Positions 1-7,587 of a stretch of DNA of 64,000 nt are shown piece by piece. Location of the stretch: positions 186,001-250,000 of the forward strand of contig NZ_RPOC01000005.1 of assembly GCF_003946915.1 (NCBI RefSeq), read 5' to 3'. Every line of letters starts with the position of its first letter. Position 1 is the stretch's first letter. The notes under the pieces were generated by a model that was given only the letters and a program-made list of their open reading frames with translations, made no database searches and was not told where the DNA came from. Position numbers and translations under genes: made by a program. The DNA comes from Flavobacterium ustbae. GTDB taxonomy: Bacteria > Bacteroidota > Bacteroidia > Flavobacteriales > Flavobacteriaceae.

Positions 1-360
1 ACCACAATACCTGCTTTAGAAATGGCGGTTAGGAACCGCAAAGTTTCACCAGGATTGGTATTTCATTCCGATAGAGGCGTGCAGTATGCCAATAGGTCAT
101 TTATTGACCAGATTGATGCGCATAAATGTATTAGAAGCATGAGCCGCAAAGGCTGCCATCTGGACAATGCAGTTGCTGAAAGCTTTTTCAGTTCATTCAA
201 AAGAGAACTGATCTATAGAAGCGCTGAACTGCTAACCTCAGAAGCACTGAAAAAAGAAATATTGGACTATATAGAGAACTGGTACAACACGAAAAGAATT
301 CATTCTTCATTGAAATATAGAACTATCGAACAGTTCAATTCTTCCAGCAGCGAATATTAA
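1..360 (+). CDS. IS3-type transposase, C-terminal part (starts before window)
   Basis: This is the C-terminal half of an rve-type DDE integrase domain of an IS3-family transposase. The frame is open from base 1, so the gene starts left of the window; the ATG at 22 is internal. Visible motifs are FHSDRGVQYAN, which holds the second catalytic Asp, and DNAVAESFFSSFKREL, which holds the catalytic Glu. The YIENWYN..KRIHSSL tail is typical of the family. It resembles the same region of the full-length gene at 1124 but is clearly diverged, at roughly 60 percent identity by eye. A short transposase-like gene starts 19 bp after its stop, and the same pairing is seen again at 1124/2305. The catalytic residues present are intact. 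Whether the missing first part is intact cannot be judged. Confidence 0.85.
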   Translation, partial: TTIPALEMAVRNRKVSPGLVFHSDRGVQYANRSFIDQIDAHKCIRSMSRKGCHLDNAVAESFFSSFKRELIYRSAELLTSEALKKEILDYIENWYNTKRIHSSLKYRTIEQFNSSSSEY

Positions 361-379
361 GAAAATCGTATCAGAATAT

Positions 380-997
380 ATGAAAAAGACAGTCAGGATT
401 TACGATCCCTCATTTAAGGAAGATGCCGTGCTGATGAGTTACAAAAAAAATAATTTAACAAAACTTGAACAGGAACTCGGAATATACGAAGGCGCTCTCA
501 ACACTTGGAGGAAAATATATCAAAGACAGGGACTAGCTGGTTTTAAAAGAACTGTTTCCAGAAAAAATAATTCTGAAAATTATAAACTTTCAGAGTTTGA
601 AAAAAAGATAAATCAATCTAACTTAGCTTTTGAGATTCTTCATAGAGCGGGAGAATTGCTAAATAATGGAAAACTGAGTATTTTCCAATTTATGGAGAAT
701 AATGAAAATAGATACTCGGTAAGATTCATGAGTAAAGTTCTAGAGGTAAACAGAGGCACGTACATGAGATGGAAGAACCGGTTCAATACAGATGAATATA
801 AAAGAAAGATTAGAATACAGGAAGAAATAAGCATCATATTTTCCGCATCTGCACAGTGCTATGGAAGAGATAGAATTGCAGCCGCGCTGCACAATACCGA
901 ATTCAGAATATCAGCCTCAACTGCTGGAAAATATATGAAGGAGCTTGGACTTCATGCTTCATTAAAGACCAAATTTAAAAAAAACGGATCCGTCTGA
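380..997 (+). CDS. Short IS3-type transposase-like protein without catalytic domain
   Basis: A 205-residue protein with the N-terminal modules of an IS3 transposase only. It has a helix-turn-helix region (residues about 8-45, with LEQELGIYEGALNTWRKIY), a Lys/Glu-rich linker and an HTH_21-like block (about 95-195, with CYGRDRIAAALHN). It stops at the point where the DDE domain of the neighbour at 1124 begins, and no DDE remnant is visible in the following 126 bp. It starts 19 bp after the preceding transposase. It could be a truncated pseudogene or a stand-alone DNA-binding accessory protein. The open frame and the equivalent truncation in the gene at 2305 argue against random decay. Function is not established. 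Confidence 0.75.
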   Translation: MKKTVRIYDPSFKEDAVLMSYKKNNLTKLEQELGIYEGALNTWRKIYQRQGLAGFKRTVSRKNNSENYKLSEFEKKINQSNLAFEILHRAGELLNNGKLSIFQFMENNENRYSVRFMSKVLEVNRGTYMRWKNRFNTDEYKRKIRIQEEISIIFSASAQCYGRDRIAAALHNTEFRISASTAGKYMKELGLHASLKTKFKKNGSV

Positions 998-1123
998 ATA
1001 AAATAGTTTTCTAATGCTCTTGGCAGCTATTTCTTAAGCATTATCATTTTAATTAACATGCAGGTGCTTAAATCTTTTTTAATATTTTGGCTTAAATGCA
1101 TCAATCTAGAATAATATCAGATA

Positions 1124-2281
1124 ATGGTAAGAACACAAAGACGACACACGCCAGAATTTAAAAAAAACGCTGTTCTTCTCAGCTTTGAAAGGCAGAATGT
1201 TACGCAGACAGCTAAAGAGCTTGACATTTCTTCCAAATTACTCTCAAAATGGAGAACAATATATAGAGAATATAAGGAAGGTAGTTTTCCTGGAAAAGGC
1301 AGAAAAAGATTGTATTGCGAAGACTCGAAAATTTTTGAATTAGAGAAAAAGCTTAGGGAATCCGAACTAAGGCTGAAGATACTGCAGGAAGGCATCAAAT
1401 TTAAATCTCAAGGCAAACAGGCAGTTTACAATTTCATCTATCGCAACAAAAAGAAATACCCTATTGGAATTATGTGCCGCGCATTAGGAGTTTCCACTTC
1501 TATGTATAATTTAAGGATACAGCAGCCATTGTCGCAAAGAGAAATTAAAGTATCCATGTTCAAAAATGCCATTGCTGCCGTTTACTTCGAATTCAAACAG
1601 TATTGCGGCTGTGTACTGATTGCCAGGGAACTAAACAGAAAAGGCATTCTTATATCTGAAGATCAGGTTTCATTTTTTATGAAACAGATGGGGCTTAAGA
1701 GAAAAATCAAAAAAAAATATAAAGCAACTACAGATTCCAAACACAATCTCTACACTTCTCCCAATATACTCAACAGGCAGTTTACCGCAGATAAAGCATC
1801 GCAAGTTTGGGTTTCCGACATCACATATATACAGATTGAAAGACGTTTTTTATATCTTACCGTAATTATTGACCTTTACGACCGTAAGGTTGTAGGCTGG
1901 AATCTAAGCTCGGGGCTTTCAACAGAAACCACTGTTCTTGTAGCATGGAAAATGGCTTTAGATAACCGCGGACTGCAGAAAGGCTTATTATTCCACTCTG
2001 ACAGGGGCACACAGTATGCAAGTAAATTATTCGCAAATAGCCTCAAAGAGCACAGCTGCATTCAAAGCATGAGCCGCAAAGGTGACAGCTTCGATAATGC
2101 AGTTGCAGAAAGCTTCTTTAATTCTTTAAAAAGAGAATTAATAAAAAAGCAGAAGAGGCTGCTAACTCCAAAAGAAATGAGAACCGAATTGTTTGATTAC
2201 ATCGAAAACTGGTATAATAGAAAAAGAAGGCATTCGGCTCTTAATTACAAAACAATAGAGGAATTTAACGGATGCATTTGA
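1124..2281 (+). CDS. Full-length IS3-family transposase (fused OrfAB)
   Basis: A 385-residue single-frame transposase. The N-terminal helix-turn-helix (about 8-45, KELDISSKLLSKWRTIY) is followed by a charged linker, an HTH_21-like region (about 135-200) and the rve DDE domain. Catalytic residues are visible as Asp in VSDITYIQ, Asp in FHSDRGTQYAS and Glu in DNAVAESFFNSLKREL. Many IS3 elements make this protein by frameshifting between two ORFs, but here it is one uninterrupted reading frame. It lies in tandem with three other transposase-like genes in the same orientation. No clear terminal inverted repeats or target duplications were found around it. It is probably catalytically competent by sequence; mobility is uncertain. 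Confidence 0.88.
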   Translation: MVRTQRRHTPEFKKNAVLLSFERQNVTQTAKELDISSKLLSKWRTIYREYKEGSFPGKGRKRLYCEDSKIFELEKKLRESELRLKILQEGIKFKSQGKQAVYNFIYRNKKKYPIGIMCRALGVSTSMYNLRIQQPLSQREIKVSMFKNAIAAVYFEFKQYCGCVLIARELNRKGILISEDQVSFFMKQMGLKRKIKKKYKATTDSKHNLYTSPNILNRQFTADKASQVWVSDITYIQIERRFLYLTVIIDLYDRKVVGWNLSSGLSTETTVLVAWKMALDNRGLQKGLLFHSDRGTQYASKLFANSLKEHSCIQSMSRKGDSFDNAVAESFFNSLKRELIKKQKRLLTPKEMRTELFDYIENWYNRKRRHSALNYKTIEEFNGCI

Positions 2282-2304
2282 ATGGAAAAAAATGTAATGC
2301 ACGT

Positions 2305-2895
2305 ATGAAAGAAAACAAAAAATGCTACCACCGGGATTTCAAGCTCAAGTTGGTAAAGCTAAGCTTAGAAAAATGCAACCTTGAGGAATTAGCCGCAGAA
2401 TTCAGTATTACAAGCGCTTCGCTGTTGCACTGGCGGAAAGATTATATAATAAACGGGGAAAAAAACTTTCATTTTAATGGAAAAACAAAATTAACGCCAC
2501 TGGAAAAAAAAATATACGATCTTGAAATAAAAATTAGAAAATCAGATGCTAAATTCGAAGTTATAAGTGGTGCATCAAACTGCCTTCGTGATGGGCTGCC
2601 GGCAGTGTATCAATACATAACAGAAAATGAAAACAGGTTCTCAGCCTACCTTATGTGTTCAACACTAGGCATAAGTCTGGACAGCTACAAAAGATGGAAG
2701 AAAAATCACATTTCGGAAAGGAAAAAATGGAAAATGAAGCTCAAGGAAGAAATAACGTCCATATTTTTAGCGTCTAGAATGACGTATGGGTCGAAGCGCA
2801 TATCGGTTGAACTTCAAAAATCGGGAAATCAGGTATCGGCAGACACCGTTCTTAAATGCATGCGAGAATTAAATCTTTATGCATCAAAAGTTTAA
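2305..2895 (+). CDS. Second short IS3-type transposase-like protein without catalytic domain
   Basis: About 196 residues from the ATG at 2305. An upstream in-frame ATG at 2272 would overlap the previous gene by 10 bp. The 2305 start is preferred because it leaves a 23-bp gap, like the 19-bp gap of the first pair. It has a helix-turn-helix (EELAAEFSITSASLLHWRKDY), a charged linker and an HTH_21-like segment (MTYGSKRISVELQ). It ends at MRELNLYASKV, before any DDE domain, at the position equivalent to the end of the gene at 380. The two short proteins are diverged from each other, so this is not a recent duplication. It may be an OrfA-like regulator or a fossil. Confidence 0.7.
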   Translation: MKENKKCYHRDFKLKLVKLSLEKCNLEELAAEFSITSASLLHWRKDYIINGEKNFHFNGKTKLTPLEKKIYDLEIKIRKSDAKFEVISGASNCLRDGLPAVYQYITENENRFSAYLMCSTLGISLDSYKRWKKNHISERKKWKMKLKEEITSIFLASRMTYGSKRISVELQKSGNQVSADTVLKCMRELNLYASKV

Positions 2896-2940
2896 AATCG
2901 AAGTGTCAACATATAATCCTTAATGTAAAAAACGTTCAAA

Positions 2941-2995
2941 CTGACCACACTTTCAGCATAAAGTGACCACCCGATTTCGGCTCAAAGTCACTATC
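2941..2995. mobile_element. IS21-like element end remnant
   Basis: This short stretch contains the repeated motif GTGACCAC/CTGACCAC next to CGATTTCGGCTCAAAGT. It resembles the multiple terminal repeats of IS21-family elements in Bacteroidota. No istA or istB gene is present nearby, so it is a solitary end. The assignment rests on motif memory and is moderate. Confidence 0.4.
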
Positions 2996-3011
2996 AAACA
3001 CTACTTCTTTT

Positions 3012-3254
3012 TCATGCTGTTAAACCATGGAGCTGTATAAAACTGCTCGCCAATTTAAAGAATGATTTAAAAATAGATATCCCTCGCCCTACCATTTGAT
3101 TCTTTTTCAGAATATGCACTACTTCAATTCCGCTTAGCGTCCGTTTGGCCGATTCAAAACTTTTATAACCTAATCTATTTTGAATGCGCCACTTAATGAA
3201 CCGATGGTCTTGTTCGACAATATTGTTGAGATATTTACACTCTCTAATTTTAAT
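3012..3254 (-). pseudogene. IS6-family transposase, C-terminal remnant
   Basis: Reading on the minus strand, about 80 residues match the end of IS6/IS26-type transposases. The motif KYLNNIVEQDHRFIKWR carries the catalytic Glu and is followed by GYKSFESAKRTLSGIE. The frame stays open further upstream to about 3380, but that part does not look like the family and lies antisense to the parD promoter. The N-terminal DNA-binding part and both catalytic Asp residues are missing, so this is a dead fragment. It adds to the evidence that 1-5.8 kb is a mobile-element sink. Confidence 0.75.
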
Positions 3255-3355
3255 CTTTGAGAAAAGAACGCAGTTGATACCTTTTTTGCAAGTAAAAGCT
3301 AAGGCGCTTTTCGGAATACAAGTTTTTGACAGAATCTTTTTGTATTTTATTTTAT

Positions 3356-3375
3356 TTGGTGTAAATTTACACCAA
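3356..3375. promoter_or_regulatory. Perfect palindrome upstream of parD, probable autoregulatory operator
   Basis: TTGGTGTAAATTTACACCAA is a perfect 20-bp palindrome ending 19 bp before the parD start codon. ParD-type ribbon-helix-helix antitoxins commonly bind such sites to repress their own operon. The operator role is inferred. Confidence 0.6.
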
Positions 3376-3394
3376 TTCAAAAGCTTTTATTATT

Positions 3395-3640
3395 ATGACA
3401 CGACAAAGTATATCATTGACAGCTCCAAATGAAGAATGGTTAAAAAATCAAGTTAACTCAGAAGAGTTCAGCAGCAAAAGTGAAGCTATTAACTATTTAA
3501 TCAAAAAAGCACGTTCGCAAGAAGAGTTTTATGACTTCGTTAGAGCTAAAATAGATAAGGGAGAAAAAAGCGGTTTCACAAAAAAACAAACTAGAGAGGA
3601 AATGTTAGCCGAGTTTAAAAAGGGTTTGGGAGATGTATAG
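3395..3640 (+). CDS. parD: ParD-family antitoxin
   Basis: An 81-residue antitoxin of a type II toxin-antitoxin pair. The N-terminus (about 1-45, RQSISLTAPNEEWLKNQV) fits a ribbon-helix-helix DNA-binding fold. The charged C-terminus (KIDKGEKSGFTKKQTREEM) would wrap the toxin. The ATG at 3395 follows a perfect palindrome and overlaps the toxin gene by 8 bp at its end, which implies translational coupling. By family knowledge it neutralises ParE and represses the operon. It sits between an IS6 remnant and a tRNA-like remnant, which suits a mobile or stabilising module. Confidence 0.88.
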   Translation: MTRQSISLTAPNEEWLKNQVNSEEFSSKSEAINYLIKKARSQEEFYDFVRAKIDKGEKSGFTKKQTREEMLAEFKKGLGDV

Positions 3641-3911
3641 CTATTATTTGAGTAGCGAAGCCAAAGAAGATTTAAAAAGAATTTATTACTATGGTGTCGG
3701 CAAGTTTGGAATAGATCAGGCTGACCACTATTTCAATATGTTTTACGATTGTTTTGACAAAATAGAACAAAATCCATTTTTATTTCCATCTGCCAACCAC
3801 ATCAAAAAAGGATATCGTTATTGTGTTTGCGGTGTAGATACGATTTACTACCGAATATATGGAGATGAACGAATAGATATTATTACTATTATTGGTAGGC
3901 AAGACTTTTAG
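3633..3911 (+). CDS. parE: ParE/RelE-superfamily toxin
   Basis: A 92-residue toxin partner of the preceding ParD. It has the ParE layout: N-terminal YYLSSEAKEDLKRIYYYG, a central helix (FDKIEQNPFLFPSA) and a C-terminal strand region ending in IDIITIIGRQDF. Characterised ParE proteins poison DNA gyrase; RelE-like relatives cleave mRNA, and the target here is not shown by sequence. The gene overlaps parD by 8 bp in another frame. The length is normal and no key region is missing, so the pair looks functional. Confidence 0.87.
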   Translation: MYSYYLSSEAKEDLKRIYYYGVGKFGIDQADHYFNMFYDCFDKIEQNPFLFPSANHIKKGYRYCVCGVDTIYYRIYGDERIDIITIIGRQDF

Positions 3912-4163
3912 AGTAGAAAAAGCTGGGTACCACATCTTTAAAACCACGTAGATCTGTTGGTAAAATAAAAAAACAGGACAAATCAATCAATTTTAAAATT
4001 TTACGCAATTATTGTAAAATCAAATTAAAACCACAAAAAAACAATACAAAAACTTTAAAATCAACACATTAAATAAAATATTCACACAACAAAAGTTTTA
4101 TGGCAAAATCGTGGCACTTTAATTTTTAAAAATTATAAATGCAGGAAATATGCAGGTTTCAAG

Positions 4164-4190
4164 CGTTAGGTTCGAATCCTGCTCTCCCCA
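4164..4190 (+). other. tRNA 3'-end-like remnant (possible attachment site)
   Basis: GGTTCGAATCC followed by TGCTCTCCCCA looks like a T-arm and the 3' acceptor strand of a tRNA. The 5' T-stem is imperfect and no D-arm or anticodon arm precedes it. Such fragments are left when integrative elements use a tRNA gene end as attachment site. A degenerate similar string lies near 15661-15685. No integrase gene is visible here. Confidence 0.45.
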
Positions 4191-4256
4191 CGGAAAGGCC
4201 AAAAAGGCGGAAAACTTAAGTTTTCAATCTTTTCAAAAAGCCCTAAAAAATGTCTT

Positions 4257-4291
4257 AAAGCCAGTAAATCCGATGATTTACTGGCTTTTTT
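4257..4291. terminator. Strong hairpin terminator
   Basis: A 14-bp perfect stem (AAAGCCAGTAAATC with GATTTACTGGCTTT) with a CGAT loop is followed by a T run on the plus strand. It follows the tRNA-like remnant. The rest of 3912-4336 is AT-rich, and no gene was seen in it. Confidence 0.8.
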
Positions 4292-4336
4292 GCTTTTAGA
4301 GCGTTTTGCATTCTTTTCAAAACTGCACAAAATTAA

Positions 4337-4397
4337 AGGATCAATACGAAAACCTGTGGAGCAAGACTAATTAAGGATCAATCCAAAAACCTGTGGA
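4337..4397. repeat. Duplicated IS-end sequence
   Basis: Two near-identical 24-bp copies lie 37 bp apart, at 4337-4360 and 4374-4397. Both start AGGATCAAT and end AAAACCTGTGGA. The inner copy fits the left end of the adjacent ISAon1-type element. The outer copy may be a left-over end from an earlier or tandem insertion. Confidence 0.6.
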
Positions 4398-4457
4398 AGA
4401 CTAAAATTATGCATAAAGATTAGTAAGTCTAAAGAGAAAGAATTCTACATTTCTAAC

Positions 4458-5399
4458 TCATCTGAATTTTGCTCTAAAAGCTTTTATTTTTGCATTGAAA
4501 GATTCTGCTGAAGCATTTGTGCTTCTGTTGTCAAAATAGTTCAATATCGTCTGATAATGATTTGTTATAGTTCTGGATATTGCATTGAATGATTTAAATC
4601 CGACTTGATTTACTTTTTCATGCCATTTGGCGAGTCTGGCAAAAGCTATTATTTTATTACTTGTTTTCTCAAAAACAGTACGCAGATCTTGGGTCAGATT
4701 GTATGCTGTCTGAATATTGGGATATAATCCAAAGAGTATCTGAGCACGTTCTGCTTGATTTTCAGACCATTTACATTTGCTTTTGTATAAAAAATAACGG
4801 CTTCTTGCAAGAAGCTGTTTTAATGTGTCTCCGTTGCTAAGTATCTCAGGCTCGTATTTTCTGTTTGATTTCTTGGATTTCCCTATGGCTTCATTTTCAA
4901 GATCAATAGCCTGCCAGCGGTATTTAATCCTAATTTCCTGTAAAGCTTCCGTGGCCAGTTTCTGAACATGAAAACGGTCGGTAACCCGAACTGCATTAGG
5001 AAAACATTTTTTAGCAATCAGATTCATATTTCCAGCCATATCCAGAGTGATTTCTTTGACTTGGTTTCGCCGTTTTAAAGGTATTTTATCGATAACTTCT
5101 ATAACTGATTCTGCTTTGGTTCCTGCCGCCATTGCTACAATTGTCCCCTTTCTGCCTCTTGCTGATTTATTGGTCACGATAGTATATAATTCTCCATTTG
5201 ATAAAGAAGTTTCGTCTATTGATAAACGTCTGCCAATATTCTTAGGAAAAACAAGCCACTTTTTTGCGTGTTTCTTTTGATCCCAAATTTTAAAATCACT
5301 TAAAAAATCTTTATATTGATGAAGCAGATTTTTACCGTTTACTCCGTAAAAAGAAGCAATGGTGTTGCAATCATTTGGGCTGGAATCGATTGATTTCTT
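4458..5399 (-). CDS. ISAon1-family transposase catalytic ORF, nonsense-truncated
   Basis: This is the DDE catalytic part of an ISL3-like transposase. The reading frame opens at 5399. Motifs include SIDETSLSNGELYT, DMAGNMNLIAKKCFP, DRFHVQKLA and NASAESFNAKIKAFRAKFR. There is no ATG, GTG or TTG before the GTG at 5177, yet the conserved DETSLSNGE block lies upstream of it. Expression therefore probably needs +1 frameshifting or coupling from the overlapping ORF at 5371-5736. The frame ends in TGA at 4458 directly after AKFR. The next codons in frame read VRNVEFFLFRLTNLYA and then TAA at 4407, which is the expected family C-terminus. A Gly codon therefore probably mutated to TGA. Confidence 0.85.
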   Translation of the reverse strand, partial: KKSIDSSPNDCNTIASFYGVNGKNLLHQYKDFLSDFKIWDQKKHAKKWLVFPKNIGRRLSIDETSLSNGELYTIVTNKSARGRKGTIVAMAAGTKAESVIEVIDKIPLKRRNQVKEITLDMAGNMNLIAKKCFPNAVRVTDRFHVQKLATEALQEIRIKYRWQAIDLENEAIGKSKKSNRKYEPEILSNGDTLKQLLARSRYFLYKSKCKWSENQAERAQILFGLYPNIQTAYNLTQDLRTVFEKTSNKIIAFARLAKWHEKVNQVGFKSFNAISRTITNHYQTILNYFDNRSTNASAESFNAKIKAFRAKFR

Positions 5400-5736
5400 T
5401 TAAAAAAGAAGCAAACTCCTGGGTTACACGAGTTCCGTCTGCTACTAGATTCCAATCTCTGAAAACTACTTTTCCGGTATCTTCATTAAGCCATCTTCTG
5501 CGGGTAATGTGAAGATATACCTGATGTCCGCGGATTGGAAAATCCTGAACCGTTATTTCGTCAAAGAACACTTTTGAGCTTAATTTAGAAGCTCGATATT
5601 CTTTTGGAATCGAATTGATTTCTTTTAGATGCAAATGTAGAATCTCTTCTCCTTTTTCATAAGAAGTAAGTTCGAAATAATCAACGATAATTTCTGGCAA
5701 CAATAACTTGAGAAGATCAATAAAAGAATCCTGCAT
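5371..5736 (-). CDS. ISAon1-family transposase N-terminal region protein
   Basis: A 121-residue first ORF of the insertion sequence. It starts MQDSFIDLLKLLLPE and includes FDEITVQDFPIRGHQVYLH and RRRWLNEDTGKVV, as in proteins usually named ISAon1 family transposase N-terminal region. It probably supplies the DNA-binding part. Its last 29 bp overlap the catalytic ORF, which lies in the +1 frame. An A/T-rich run of T and A residues lies at the overlap (about 5394-5407), where slippage could join the two products. No inactivating change is visible in this ORF. Confidence 0.82.
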   Translation of the reverse strand: MQDSFIDLLKLLLPEIIVDYFELTSYEKGEEILHLHLKEINSIPKEYRASKLSSKVFFDEITVQDFPIRGHQVYLHITRRRWLNEDTGKVVFRDWNLVADGTRVTQEFASFLKEINRFQPK

Positions 5737-5856
5737 TTTAAAAATATTTAAAATACAAAAATCGACTTTTTAATATTTCCCCACAACATTTAGACTTGAT
5801 CCTATTTCTTCGAAAAAACATATTGTACTTAAAAGCTATTGCCTGTTGTTCAACTG

Positions 5857-6425
5857 ATGTCAAAACTTGATTTATTTCCGAAGTAACGAAATCGGATAAT
5901 CAGGAAACAGAGAAAAAAGTGGTACTTCGCATAAAAAACATTAGCAGTGACGCAGATTATATAGAACTTCTAAAATGCTTTTATGCTTATTTTAATGCGG
6001 TTGAAAAAGCAATAGCTCCTTACATCAATGCAGTATTATCTGATTACAGCGAACGTTGTGATTCATCCTACATCAAAACCGATATCGAAGAGTTAGGCGG
6101 CAGCATTGAAAATCTTCCTGCTGCTTCGGCGACTGAAATAAAAAATCCTATTCAGGCAATGGGCGCTTTATATGTACTTGAAGGTTCTATTATGGGTGGA
6201 CCGTACATTGTACAGATGTTGCAGAAAAAAGGAATTGAAAAAGGATTTTCTTTTTTTAGCGGTTATGGAAATGAATCTGGCCAGAAATGGGCATCGTTCA
6301 CCTCGGTTCTGAATATTCTTCCTCAAACTGAAACAGATATCGCAAATACAGTAGATGCAGCCCGCGAAACTTTCAAAAGGTTCGGCAATGTTTTTGAAAT
6401 AGCAAGATCTATTGAGGTTCAATAA
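5857..6425 (+). pseudogene. Biliverdin-producing heme oxygenase-like gene, probably decayed
   Basis: The C-terminal 150 residues resemble phytochrome-associated heme oxygenases (BphO). YIELLKCFYAYFNAVEKAI and LYVLEGSIMGGPYIVQML are the fYgYf and LYVLEGStlGG blocks. The readable frame begins at 5871 after a TGA and has no ATG; the GTG at 5919 is internal. An ATG at 5857 lies one frame away and runs into TAA after nine codons, so a small indel near 5865-5875 is likely. The expected proximal heme ligand in T-x-x-x-H reads TKSDN, so His is replaced by Asn. The open frame after that is clean, so a recent loss or an alternative role is possible. Family enzymes make biliverdin for phytochromes, and an Rcp1-like regulator lies next door. 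Confidence 0.6.
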
Positions 6426-6657
6426 CATCTCAAAAGAGCATAATAAATAAAAAGACAATTATAGTACCTTGATACCAAAGAAATAATACTTTTTTCAGGC
6501 GTTATACGATAGATAATCCAGCAATTGAATATCGAGCAGCTTTCAAGCCTCTCTGATCTTTCTATTAAATTATCTTTATCGCCTCTGAAAGAATCGTCTG
6601 TTACTGATATTAAATAATCGTAGCAAGGATTTTTTTAATTCTATTACGTAAATTGAA

Positions 6658-6687
6658 CAAAACAGCTCCTGTGAAGGGGCTGTTTTT
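6658..6687. terminator. Hairpin terminator between convergent genes
   Basis: ACAGCTCC and GGGGCTGT form an 8-bp stem, including one G-U pair, around TGTGAA. T/A runs lie on both sides. It sits 1 bp beyond the stop of the minus-strand response regulator and can serve both strands. Confidence 0.7.
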
Positions 6688-6688
6688 G

Positions 6689-7156
6689 TTAAAGTACATT
6701 CATCTTTTTGGCAACCAGAAGAAAGTTTTTTTTATTTCGTAGCGCCGTTTTCCAGTCTATCGCCAGTATTTCTGCAAGCATTTCTTTAAGATGTTGAAAT
6801 GAGCCGGGTTTAACCGCATAAAAGTCAGCACCAAGTTTATAAGATATTTCAATATGCATCGTGCTGCTGCTGGTAGAAAACATAATTATTTTCATGTCGT
6901 GGTAACTGTCACTGTCCTTAATTTCTTTCAGGCATTCAAAGCCGTTTTTCAGGGGCATATTGATATCGAGAAATAAAATTTCTGGCTGATCTGTTTGGGA
7001 TCTACGAAGATCGTCTAAAAGCTGCTGTCCGTCTTGGGAAACCTTGACCGTTATATCAGGATGCAGTTCTCTGACTACTTCCAAAAACAATATACTATCA
7101 TCCTCATCATCCTCTGCCAGAAAAATAGTCATGGGAAAATTGCGCTCTTGTGCCAT
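6689..7156 (-). CDS. Rcp1-like single-domain response regulator
   Basis: A 155-residue receiver domain with no output domain. The acidic pocket is AEDDEDD (about 15-21). The phospho-acceptor Asp is in LFLDINMPLKNG, the switch Ser/Thr in MFSTSSS and the conserved Lys in AVKPGS. Proteins of this type often partner with phytochrome-type or hybrid histidine kinases in Bacteroidota and cyanobacteria. No kinase lies beside it, but the neighbouring heme-oxygenase remnant hints that a phytochrome locus was once here. It is transcribed toward that gene and ends at a shared hairpin. The partner is unknown. Confidence 0.85.
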   Translation of the reverse strand: MAQERNFPMTIFLAEDDEDDSILFLEVVRELHPDITVKVSQDGQQLLDDLRRSQTDQPEILFLDINMPLKNGFECLKEIKDSDSYHDMKIIMFSTSSSTMHIEISYKLGADFYAVKPGSFQHLKEMLAEILAIDWKTALRNKKNFLLVAKKMNVL

Positions 7157-7587
7157 AGCTTAAAAAAATTATGCAGTTAGATAAATAATTAACAAATCCG
7201 CAAAAATTTATACCGGGGGGCAATATAAGCTTTTGTAAAGTGCAGCATTGGAGAACCTTCCAGATGCAAACCAACATCATAAATGTAAGAAAAATTTTCT
7301 TTACTCAAAACTAAAAAATACAAAAAGTTTGATTTTAAGATACTTATAAAAAAATAAAGTTTTCAAAAGTATTTCTCGATTATGCGGTAAAGATACAATT
7401 AGCGAAAGATTATTTATTTAAAGTAATTCGGCTAAGTGGCTTTCATTTTTTTATTTTAAGCAGTGGTTAAATTTAGCTATTGCGCCACTAAATCCCATTC
7501 TTTATTTTTACAGAAATTAAAAATGCGAATTTACAGTATTGCCTTGAGGCGTGCAAATATTGCTAAAACCAAAAAGAAAATTTATAG
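7157..7587. other. Intergenic region, divergent promoters expected
   Basis: 431 bp between the divergent response-regulator and hydrolase genes. It is AT-rich with poly-A and poly-T stretches. No gene, strong hairpin or clear repeat was seen. Promoters for both flanking genes should lie here, but no convincing TTTG/TAnnTTTG pair was picked out. Confidence 0.5.

Larger units (their letters stand above)
4374..5805 (-). mobile_element. ISAon1-type insertion sequence (ISL3-like), probably inactive
   Basis: About 1.43 kb with two overlapping ORFs on the minus strand. The ends are related: AGGATCAA-N11-GTGG at the left (4374-4396), and the inverse CCAC-N11-TTGATCCT at the right (5781-5805). The boundaries are approximate because no target duplication was defined. 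The transposase carries a nonsense codon (see 4458-5399). The element lies directly upstream of a decayed heme-oxygenase gene. Confidence 0.65.

Noticed and set aside
3184..3432. Plus-strand frame across the IS6 remnant and parD start
   Set aside because: It is antisense to the IS6 transposase fragment and overlaps parD in another frame.
4164..4190. Functional tRNA gene
   Set aside because: Only a T-arm and acceptor-like 3' end are present; no D-arm, anticodon arm or pairing 5' acceptor strand precedes it.
5047..5280. Plus-strand frame inside the insertion sequence
   Set aside because: It is the antisense shadow of the conserved transposase catalytic ORF.
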